Shown here: piece after piece, positions 36,474-46,279 of the stretch
Layout: each line of letters begins with the position of its first letter
Numbering within the stretch: the stretch's first letter is position 1
NCBI GenBank assembly: GCA_027922465.2
Contig: BQMF02000120.1
Coordinates: forward strand, 62,001-126,000
Direction: 5' to 3'
DNA: 64,000 bases
DNA from: Turritopsis dohrnii
Taxonomy: Eukaryota > Cnidaria > Hydrozoa > Anthoathecata > Oceaniidae
The notes under the pieces: model-generated
Seen by the model: only the letters and a program-made list of their open reading frames with translations
What the model was told of the DNA's origin: nothing
Database searches by the model: none
Program-made: the position numbers and the translations under genes

Positions 36474-37585
36474 ATTTTTTAGCTAAAGCTACATGCTAGT
36501 AAAAAAAAGCGTGTAGTGGTCGGCAGCTGATTCCGGATTTAAAGCCTGAATGCATAATAATAGCTTTTGGCTGTTCCTTTTTCAGTTGTGTAGCCACATC
36601 CGATTTTTTTTAAATTTTTAAATTTATGTGAAAAAAAAAATTTTTACTTAGCAAAAAAGTGGGGGGGGGGGGGGGGGGGGGGCCCCCCTGGCCACCCCGG
36701 TAGCGCGGGCCCTAAGAAAGTAATAAAAAAGTCTGATCTGTGCTTTACTGACACAAAAAACATATCTATTTTCAAGTGCCAAAGTTCATTGATTCAGTAC
36801 CATAAAAGTAACTAAAAGTCCCAGTTTCATGTAGACCTATTTGATTAATATCCATTCCTTGCATCAATTAAGTGATGACATATCAAAGAAAACGTATTTT
36901 AAATGTATGTGATTGAAAACCTTCGAAAATTCAAAAGGCTGCGTTCGTTCATTAGAATGTATATTGAGTTTTTAGTGGGGACTCGCATACTCTAAATCGT
37001 AGGCTAAAAACTGCCGTTTCGGCCGGAGTAGTAGTAGTAGTAGTAGGAGTCCAAGGGTGTTTTAATACGGTATTCGCTTGCGCTGCTACCGTAATAAAGC
37101 AACTGGAAAATGGTCTGTGAACGAGCAGCAGTATATTATTAACAAAGCGCTCAAACAAAGTTAAAAAATGATTGGCTCTCTCGTGGAAGTTATCTCACAA
37201 AAAAACTGCTAACAGACTTTTTTCCCGGCCTTCCTAAATAAATGCCCTCTGTTTTACTACAATTATCAGTACGTATAAAGTGAGTAAGTGAATAAATAAG
37301 AATTTATTTCTAGTATATCTATCAAAATACATACACTTGGCTCTGCACCAAGAGAAGTGTATAGTATTATGATTATGATAGGTCATTGATTTCACTGCTT
37401 TTTGTCGAGGCTTTTTGGAAATGGATTTATAAAAGTCGTATGTCTTTCTCTTTCTATACGTCCATGATAATTCAACAAAACTTAAACAAAACGTGAATGA
37501 AACAAAACGTCTATCGTCTATCTCTATACCGAAATACCTTGCCCAAATTACGGTAACAACAAAATTGAATACCGTATTAAAACAC

Positions 37586-40037
37586 GAGGTTCGGAATTCC
37601 CGAGTTACAAAACCGAGTTACAAAACCGAGTTACGCATTATGACGTCACAAACCGAGTTACTAACTCGGAGATTTTTAAATTTTAATTTTTCTCGAGTTA
37701 CTAACTCGGAAATTTTATTCACGTAAAATTTTCCCGAGTTACTAACTCGGAAATTTTTTTTTGATTTATTTTTTCCGAGTTACTAACTCGGGAAATTTTT
37801 AAAGTATAATTTTTCTCGAGTTACTAACTCGGAAATTTTATTTTCGTAAAATTTTCCCGAGTTACTAACTCGGAAATTCTTTTTGGTTTTATTTTTTCCG
37901 AGTTAGAGAATATTTTTCAAATATTGTAAGGAATATTTTCGAAAGTTCACTGGGAATAGTGTGAGTTTTTAAAAAAGGCAAAGTAGGCCAAGTTTGTGGA
38001 AATTTCGAAAATCGTTCAATTTTAATGAAAATTTAATAGTGGAACAAGTTTGTACTGCTGATTTCAAATATGAAGGGCAACCTGTGGATAAGGTCAAATT
38101 AGGCCAAATTTGGACCAAATTTTGAAAATTGTTCAATTCTAATGAAAATTCTAGTGAAATAATTTGAGGCTAAATCCAAACAAGGTACGATGAGCAATGG
38201 TACTCGTTAAATGTACTCGTCAAATGGTACTCTTTCGTTTTATGCCATCTGGCGCATGTTGATGTACATTAATAACGGAAACTTTCGGCAGGCGATTTTG
38301 ACTTGTCCTAAAGTTTTTTAATTTAAGTACTATTGGAAATATATTTTTTTGGTTCATTTGAGGCCTGAAGCAGTCGGTGAAGGTTTTCTGGACTTTGGAT
38401 AACATTGACGAATACATGAGAAAGAAAGTTGTTTATATTTTTTTTGCTGTATGTGCTCATGTGTTTTGTTTTAGTTTTTTTCTTTTCTCCCGGTGTGTGT
38501 TATTGTTACTGTAATTATAATGTTTACACTCTTTCATATTTTACAGCACTTTCTTTAATTATATTTTAACACATTTAAACTTTTCAAAAGTTTTTCCTCC
38601 GGCAATTTTTGTTGTTAATGTAGTTTTTTTATAAAGGACTGTATAAACTAATCTTAATTGACAGATATTGGTATATTTACGAACTCAATAACTTTCCAAA
38701 AATGCTATACAAAGATAATATATGTTTTCATTAATAAAAAATAACAACAGAAGTATCGCTATGTTTTGTAAAAAAGAACAGAGCTGTTATCAAAATATAT
38801 AAAGTGTTACTTTAGTAGTTTCAAAAACGCCAATGACATAAACCTAATATTAGCACTCACAAAAATTAATTTGAATTTAAGATCTCTGGTCTTACAGGTT
38901 TATTTTAAAGTTGCCAATCGAATACAACAATCTAAAAGATAGTAAACAAAAGGTACTTACGCCTTTGGTGTTGAATCATAGTCGGCTTTGAAAAGTCACA
39001 TCAAACAGTAATGTCGACACTAATTTATTTGAAATCTTTTTGTATTTAGCACTGTTAAATAATTTCTTTTAGAATTAACATGATACCACCTCAAGATTAT
39101 GAAGTAAAATAAATTCATATAGAAATATAGAATCAATTTTCCCACTTCGGCAACTTTTTATGTTGGAGTTTTCAGCTGTCACAATTCACCAAGGGTAAGA
39201 GCAATAGAAAAATATGTCAGCGGTGCCATGGTCAAGCTTTAGTTAAAAATAATACCCAGGACAGCATAATCATTAGGATTAACATATTCATCGACTTGCT
39301 CAACTGATTAATTTTGATGCCATTTCTGCATTAATGAATATCAAAACTTGCGCTATAAAATTTCTTCGTTTGCAAATTTACATTATAGTTGAACAATTTG
39401 GTCCAAATTTAGCCTTATGCACAAGTTGACCTTCAATTTCGAAAACAGCAGTACAAAGTTATTCCTCTATTAAATCTTCATTAGAATTGAACAATTTTCA
39501 AAATTTGGTCCAAATTTGGCCTAATTTGACCTTATCCACAAGTTGCCCTTCATGTTTGAAATCAGCAGTACAAACTTGTTCCACTATTAAATTTTCATTA
39601 AAATTGAACGATTTTCGAAATTTCCACAAACTTGGCCTACTTTGCCTTTTTTAAAAACTCACACTATTCCCAGTGAACTTTCGAAAATATTCCTTACAAT
39701 ATTTGAAAAATATTCTATAACTCGGAAAAAATAAAACCAAAAAGAATTTCCGAGTTAGTAACTCGGGAAAATTTTACGAAAATAAAATTTCCGAGTTAGT
39801 AACTCGAGAAAAATTATACTTTAAAAATTTCCCGAGTTAGTAACTCGGAAAAAATAAATCAAAAAAAAATTTCCGAGTTAGTAACTCGGGAAAATTTTAC
39901 GTGAATAAAATTTCCGAGTTAGTAACTCGAGAAAAATTAAAATTTAAAAATCTCCGAGTTAGTAACTCGGTTTGTGACGTCATAATGCGTAACTCGGTTT
40001 TGTAACTCGGTTTTGTAACTCGGGAATTCCGAACCTC
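37586..40037. mobile_element. Mutator-like nonautonomous element with long palindromic TIRs
   Basis: 2452-bp insertion with a perfect 9-bp target duplication TTAAAACAC (37577-37585 and 40038-40046); unit B has the unoccupied site. Terminal inverted repeats begin GAGGTTCGGAATTCCCGAG and extend about 570 bp on each side. Each arm has three CGAGTTAC half-motifs, a TGACGTCA box (37641-37648; 39975-39982), then six copies of the imperfect palindrome CCGAGTTACTAACTCGG spaced about 50-60 bp apart. Farther in lies a monomer of a 120-130-bp satellite. The core, about 38160-39470, has no long frame, so it would need a transposase in trans. A 9-bp duplication with very long TIRs is typical of MULEs; a foldback element is the alternative. 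Confidence 0.85.
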
Positions 40038-40415
40038 TTAAAACACCTTTGGACTACTTTTCCTGCTCCTACTCCTCGGGCCGAAATGGCAGTATAACCT
40101 ACCCCTTACAGTCTGTGAAATTCCCTTTCGAAGCTGTGTGTTGATTGCAATGGAAGAGCGGAAGCTAAACTTTTTAAAAAAATATTTATTACATCAGTTT
40201 TTTTGGTGTTTTGCCACTTACAAACTCGATCAAAACTCAATCAAACTCGTAAAGCTATTGCAGCGCCCTCGAGTTGTAACTGGTCGCCTCGAGTTTTTCC
40301 AATATCCAACACTTAAAATGTATTGGAACGTTTTTTAGTTCAACTACATGAATTTAAAGGATGATAGTATAACGAAACATTGAAGCATTTGCATGCAACT
40401 CCACCGCAAAACCAA

Positions 40416-42111
40416 CTAGAACCCATTAGTCTTGAACAATTTCCGCATCAGCCCTTGAGAAAATTGCTTTAGGCTAATTTTTAAGACATCTGAATGACTT
40501 GTACACTGACTAATAATTTGATGCAGTCTCTGGAATTCATCAAATTACTCCCTTCTTTACTTTATTTAACTTGATCTTGACAGCCTTGCAATTCACTATG
40601 ATGTTTCGGGGCCATAAAAACAGTTCACCAATATCTTCATGATGTTTATTCATGAAAATTGAAGATTTTTCGAAATATGGTCCAAATTTGGCCCAAATTG
40701 TCCAATTTTAGTCAAATCTGATAAAATGACTGTCAAATTCGAAATCAGCATCTTTCAAATGTAATCCATGCAAAATTTCATGAAATTTGAAGAACTTTCG
40801 AAATTTGGTCCAAATTTGGCCCAAATTGTCCAATTTTAGTCAATTCAGACAAAATGACTGTCAAATTTGAAATCAGCACCTTTCAAATGTAATACATGCA
40901 AAATTTCATGAAATTTGAAGAACTTTCGAAATTTGGTCCAAATTTGGCCCAAATTGTCCAATTTTAGTCAATTCTGACAAAATGATTGCCAGGATTGAAA
41001 TCAGCACCTTTCAAAGGTAATCCATGCAAAATTTCATGAAATTTGAAGAACTTTCGAAATTTGGTCCAAATTTGGCCCAAATTGTCCAATTTTAAGTCAA
41101 TTCTGACAAAATGACTGTCAAATTTGAAATCAGCACCTTTCAAATGTAATACATGCAAAATTTCATGAAATTTGAAGAACTTTCGAAATTTGGTCCAAAT
41201 TTGGCCCAAATTGTCCAATTTTAGTCAATTCTGACAAAATGATTGCCAGGATTGAAATCAGCACCTTTCAAAGGTAATCCATGCAAAATTTCATGAAATT
41301 TGAAGAACTTTCGAAATTTGGTCCAAATTTGGCCCAAATTGTCCAATTTTAAGTCAATTCTGACAAAATGACTGTCAAATTTGAAATCAGCACCTTTCAA
41401 ATGTAATACATGCAAAATTTCATGAAATTTGAAGAACTTTCGAAATTTGGTCCAAATTTGGCCCAAATTGTCCAATTTTAGTCAATTCAGACAAAATGAT
41501 TGTCAGGATTGAAATCAGCACCTTTCAAAGGTAATCCATGCAAAATTTCATGAAATTTGAAGAACTTTCGAAATTTGGTCCAAATTTGGCCCAAATTGTC
41601 CAATTTTAAGTCAATTCTGACAAAATGACTGTCAATTTTGAAATCAGCACCTTTCAAATGTAATACATGCAAAATTTCATGAAATTTGAAGAACTTTCGA
41701 AATTTGGTCCAAATTTGGCCTAAATTGTCCAATTTTAGTCAATTCTGACAAAATGACTGTCAAATTTGAAATCAGCACCTTTCAAATGTAATACATGCAA
41801 AATTTCATGAAATTTGAAGAACTTTCGAAATTTGGTCCAAATTTAGCCCAAATTGTCCAATTTTAGTCAAGTTTGACAAAATGACCGTCATTTTCTAAAT
41901 CAGCACCTTGTCTAAATTGCCCAATTTTAGTCAAACCTGTCCTAAGTTCCTAGCATAGGTCAGTCATTAACTATTCTGAATAAACAAACAATCCGAAATC
42001 CGAACGGACTTTCCGAAAACGACGTAAAACTGTGACAGAGATAGATAGATAGATACTTAGATAGAATGTGTAAACCAAACAATTTCCTACGCTATAAGCG
42101 CGGAAATTGAA
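40416..42111 (-). mobile_element. Helentron/HINE-like element with satellite core
   Basis: Insertion between CCAA and TAATTATAT of unit B (the exact edge is ambiguous by 1-2 bases). Read on the minus strand it starts TTCAATTTCCGCGC and ends GGGTTCTAG. Subterminal inverted repeats CAATTTCCGC (40438-40447) and GCGGAAATTG (42100-42109), a strong hairpin at 42080-42109, an (ATAG)n microsatellite near one end, and a central tandem array all fit Helentron-associated (HINE/DINE-like) nonautonomous elements. No gene lies inside. Confidence 0.65.
40640..41910. repeat. 128/129-bp satellite in alternating dimers
   Basis: About nine to ten copies. The phrase GAAGAACTTTCG recurs at 40789, 40917, 41045, 41174, 41302, 41431, 41559, 41688 and 41816, with spacing 128,128,129,128,129,128,129,128. 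Through much of the array (about 40917-41740) two monomer types alternate (TGATTGCCAGGATTG with AAAGGTAATCC, versus TGACTGTCAAATTTG with AAATGTAATAC), giving a 257-bp higher-order unit. Confidence 0.95.
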
Positions 42112-42207
42112 TAATTATATACTATGTCTTGTTTATCCGACACACTTCTTGTTTTACTCATCTTTACTCATCTTTAGCATATTATTAAATCTTTTACTCC
42201 ATATAAT

Positions 42208-42332
42208 TGGATTTCTGCGAAAGCAAGAAATACTTTACGATCGTCCGTGTTTTTCTGTTTTTTGGATTTCTGCGTAAGCAAGAAATACTTTACGATCGTC
42301 CGTGTTTTTCTGATTTTTTTTTTTTCATCTTA
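42208..42332. repeat. Two 54-bp direct repeats before the 1.2-kb array
   Basis: GGATTTCTGCGAAAGCAAGA... at 42208 and GGATTTCTGCGTAAGCAAGA... at about 42262, each ending CGTCCGTGTTTTTCTG. The sequence then runs through a T-rich stretch into the first 1.2-kb unit. Confidence 0.8.
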
Positions 42333-45300
42333 CTGTCCAAACCGGCGCATTTTTGTTTCTTAAATTTCATTGGTTCATAAAAAAGCCGTCTTAATTGTCA
42401 TTGGTGCATAATGCCCGATTTCTACGAACGGGTGCTAATTTAGCCACCTCCACTTAAATAGCGATAGTTTATTGGCTGATTTTCGCCATGCCATGTGATC
42501 GTCCACAAAACGTTTTAAAAATGGCAGCGAAAGAACGTGTGTAGTTTGCTAAAAGTTTCTTTGATGGAAATATGGCTTTAAAAGAAGTTAATACAGCTTA
42601 TAATTTTATATAAAGAATTGCATTACTGTTGGGAACTTATCATGTTCACAAAATTCAATTACAGTGTGGTTATTCTGTTTTTTGAAAGAAGTTTTCTTGA
42701 AGTTTAAAATATGAAAACAGTGCCAATACATGGTGTGTGGAAGAAAAGGTATTTCTTGTTTTATTTTTGCTCCAAGCCTTTTTAAATATGAAAGACCTTC
42801 GTGTATTTTGTATGTGTATGCATGGTTGAAGTCAATTTTTAGAAGCTTTTGGATTTTTAAAGCTCAGCTTAGCTTCCTTTCAGCTCCTCCCCAACATCAC
42901 CAACATATATGCACTTTATACAGCTATTTATACTATATTTAGTAGCAATTTTTGGATGTATTCTGGCTATATCAGCTTATCTCTTTTCTCCCTACGTATG
43001 TTGTATTTTTTTTAACTTTTAGATTAGATATGAGCTTTAATTTCTAAGTAATTATTATTGTGATATTTATATTTTTCATTCTGAGGAGATCAATATAGAA
43101 ACTTTATATATGAGTTTGTGCTGCCCAAACGATATGTTGGTTACCGCCAGTATACACAATCTTTTTATAGGATTCGTTATATTTAATGTGGTTAAATTAA
43201 AGTTTCGTATTGTGTCGATGCACTTTTTTGGAGTACGTGGGTGGCAAATATCCAGTAACAATCATTCAGGTTATTCGTACAAAAAAACAGATCTTCATAA
43301 ATGATCTCCGCGATAGCATAAAGAAAAGCCCCTTTTTTATGTTATGGTAGGCTGACTTTCTTGACGAACATTGTCAGTCGCATCAATATTTTTGTTTATT
43401 TAATGCTGATGCTTCTCGAGCTGAATGATGTGACTGTCTTAGTTTTGCAGGACTAGTGTGCTAGTGTTGCATTTTTGTGGCATTTTCAGCAGCAAAGCTT
43501 GCAGAAATCCTTCTGCCCGGTAGGGCATCTTGTTTTTTTTCATCCTGTCCAAACCGGCGCATATTTGTTTCTCGAATTTCATTGGTCGATAGAAAAGCCG
43601 TCTGTACCGTCATTGGCGCATAATGCCCGACTACTAAGAAAGGGTGTTAATTTAGCCACCTTAACTTCAATAGCGATAGTTCATTGGCTGATTTTCGCCA
43701 TGCCATGTGATCGTCTTCAAAACGTTTTAAAAATGGCAGCGAAAAAACGTGTGTAGTTTGCTAAAAGTTTCTTTGATGAAAATATGGATTTAAAAGAAGT
43801 TAATACAGCTTATAATTTTATATAAAGAATTGCATTACTGTTGGGAACTTTTCATCTTCACAAAATTAAATTACAGCGTGGTTATTCGGTTTTTTGAAAG
43901 AAGTTTTCTTGAAGTTTAAAATATGAAAACAATGCCAATACATGGTGTGGAAGAAAAGGTATTTCTTGTTTTATTTTTGCTCCAAGCCTTTTTAAATATG
44001 AAAGACCTTTGTGTATTTGTATGTGTACGCATGTCTGAAGTCAATTTTTAGAAGCTTTTGGATTCTTAAAGCTCAGCTTAGCTTCCTTTCAGCTGCTCCC
44101 CCCAGCATCACCAACATAATTACTCAAATACAGCTGTTTATACTATATTTACTAGCAATGTTTGGATGTATTCTGGCTATATCACCATATCTCTTTGCTC
44201 CCTACGTATGTTGTATTTTTTTTAACTTTTAGATTAGATATGAATTTTAATTTCTAAGTAACAATTATTGTGATTTACATATCTTTTTCATCCTGAGGAG
44301 ATCAATGTAGAAACTTTATATAATTATTGTGCTGTCCAAATGATGTATTGGTTGCCGCCAGTATACACAGAATCTTTTTATAGAATTCATTATGTTTGAT
44401 GTGGTTAAATTAGAGTTTCGTATTGTGTCAATGCACTTTTTGGAGTACGTGGGTGGCAAATATCAGTAACAACCATTCCGCTTATTCGTACCAATAGATC
44501 TTCATAAATAATCTCTACCGTAGCATAAAGAAAAGCCTCTTTTTTCCGTTAATGTAGACTGACTTTCTTGACGAACATTGTCAATCGCATCAACATTTTT
44601 GTTGATTTAATGCTGATGCTTCTCGAGTTGAATGATGTGACTGTTTTAGTTTAGCAGGACGAATCTAGGCTGCTCGTGTTGCATTTTTGTTTCATTTTCA
44701 GCAGCAAAGCTTGCAGAAATCCTTCTGCCCGGTAGGGCATCTTGTTCTGTTTTCATCTTACTGTCCAAACCTACGCATTTTTGTTTCTTAAATTTCATTG
44801 GTTCATAAAAAAGCCGTCTCAATCGTGATTGGTGCATAATGCCCGATTTCTACGAAAGGGTGCTAATATAGCCACCTTAACTTCAATAGCGACAGTTTAT
44901 TGGCTGATTTTCGCCATGCCATGTGATCGTCCACAAAACGTTTTAAAAATGGCAGCGAAAGAACGTGTGTAGTTTGCTAAAAGTTTCTTTGATGGAAATA
45001 TGGCTTTAAAAGAAGTTAGGGTTAGGGTTATAATTACAGCTTATAATTTTATGTAAAGAATTGCATTACTGTTGGGAACTTATCATGTTCACAAAATTAA
45101 ATTACAGTGTGGTTATTCTGTTTTTTGAAAGAAGTTTTCTTGAAGTTTAAAATATGAAAACAGTGCCAATACATGGTGTGTGGAAGAAAAGGTATTTCTT
45201 GTTTTATTTTTGCTCCAAGCCTTTTTAAATATGAAAGACCTTCGTGTATTTTGTATGTGTATGCATGTTTGAAGTCAATTTTTAGAAGCTTTTGGATTTT

Positions 45301-45984
45301 TAAAGCTCAGCTTAGCTTCCTTTCAGCTCCTCCCCAACATCACCAACATATGCACTTTATACAGCTATTTATACTATATTTAGTAGCAATTTTTGGATGT
45401 ATTCTGGCTGTATCAGCTTATCTCTTTTCTCCCTACGTATGTTGTATTTTTTTTAACTTTTAGATTAGATATGAGCTTTAATTTCTAAGTAATTATTATT
45501 GTGATATTTATATTTTTCATTCTGAGGAGATCAATATAGAAACTTTTATTAGTTTGTGCTGCCCAAAGGATATGTTGGTTACCGCCAGTATACACAATCT
45601 TTTTATAGGATTCGTTATATTTAATGTGGTTAAATTAAAGTTTCGTATTGTGTCGATGCACTTTTTTGGAGTACGTGGGTGGCAAATATCCAGTAACAAT
45701 CATTCAGGTTATTCGTACAAAAAAACAGATCTTCATAAATGATCTCCGCGATAGCATAAAGAAAAGCCCCTTTTTTATGTTATGGTAGGCTGACTTTCTT
45801 GACGAACATTGTCAGTCGTATCAATATTTTTGTTTATTTAATGCTGATGCTTCTCGAGCTGAATGATGTGACTGTCTTAGTTTTGCAGGACTAGTGTGCT
45901 AGTGTTGCATTTTTGTGGCATTTTCAGCAGCAAAGCTTGCAGAAATCCTTCTGCCCGGTAGGGCATCTTGTTGTTTTTTTTCTG
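42333..45984. repeat. Tandem array of three 1.2-kb units with terminal hairpins
   Basis: Units start with CTGTCCAAACC at 42333, 43545 and 44761; a fourth start at 45985 is cut off. Periods are 1212, 1216 and 1224 bp. Each unit ends AAATCCTTCTGCCC, GGTA, GGGCATCTTG, a small hairpin, then a T-rich stretch. Units 1 and 3 are nearly identical and unit 2 is more diverged. Each starts with A/TC (CATCTTACTG or CATCCTG), like a Helitron 5' end, but no CTAG 3' end is present. No coding frame survives between units; the short frames at 42730 and 45173 are repeat by-products. Confidence 0.85.
45018..45032. repeat. Micro-insertion of telomere-type repeat
   Basis: Unit 3 of the array reads GAAGTTAGGGTTAGGGTTATAA, where unit 1 reads GAAGTTAATACAGC. 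About 2.5 copies of TTAGGG are inserted. Confidence 0.8.
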
Positions 45985-46279
45985 CTGTCCAAACCTAGCG
46001 GTTTTTTGAAATTTCGTGTGTGCGCTTACATGAAACTTATGCTTTCCACGCATGTGAGGGTAGAAACCATTTTAAATTTTCTAAAATTTCTTGAAAATGA
46101 TAGATATGGGTATCTGAAGATAAAAAAAGAATTTGTGACCGTCCATGGGAAAAAACTAACAATGATTTATAGATTAATCTATATTTACCTATATTATAGA
46201 TTAGATTTTATCTATAATCTATGTATAGGTAAAATTTTATCTATAATATAGATTATAGATTATTATAGATTATAGATTA
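45985..46279. repeat. Truncated fourth unit and TATAATC-type AT repeat
   Basis: A short start of a fourth unit diverges quickly. From about 46165 the sequence becomes a degenerate TATAGATTA/TAATCTATA repeat that ends exactly at the first Helitron. The same repeat resumes after the last Helitron (58696-58756). Confidence 0.7.

Larger units (their letters stand above)
34025..36713 (-). mobile_element. Degraded hAT transposon
   Basis: Insertion relative to unit B, where AACAAACGTAGAAAGTAATA is uninterrupted. Termini are CAGGGCCCGCGCTA at the left and TAGCGCGGGCCCT at the right, inverted, with the CAGGG start usual for hAT. AGAAA is repeated on both sides of the insert; the expected 8-bp duplication is not perfect. 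A transposase remnant lies at 34368-34849 (minus). The middle is filled by other repeats: an ATAAGAACA-rich stretch (34861-35290) and a possible nested element (35296-36473). A run of 22 G lies next to the right end. Confidence 0.82.
28040..42207 (+). repeat. Tandem segmental duplication, unit C (expanded by insertions)
   Basis: The third unit. Removing the hAT (34025-36713), long-TIR (37586-40037) and satellite-bearing (about 40416-42111) insertions restores colinearity with unit B. Similarity stops at 42207 (CCATATAATT), where the 1.2-kb tandem array begins, so the end of unit C is missing. Confidence 0.8.

Noticed and set aside
40964..41732. Three tandem 81-84-residue minus-strand frames (MDNLGQIWTKFRKF...)
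   Set aside because: They are translations of the 128/129-bp satellite. They have no start context or domain, and their spacing simply follows the dimer repeat.
40640..41910. CRISPR-like array
   Set aside because: Monomers are 128/129 bp with no short conserved repeat separated by unique spacers, and the genome is eukaryotic.
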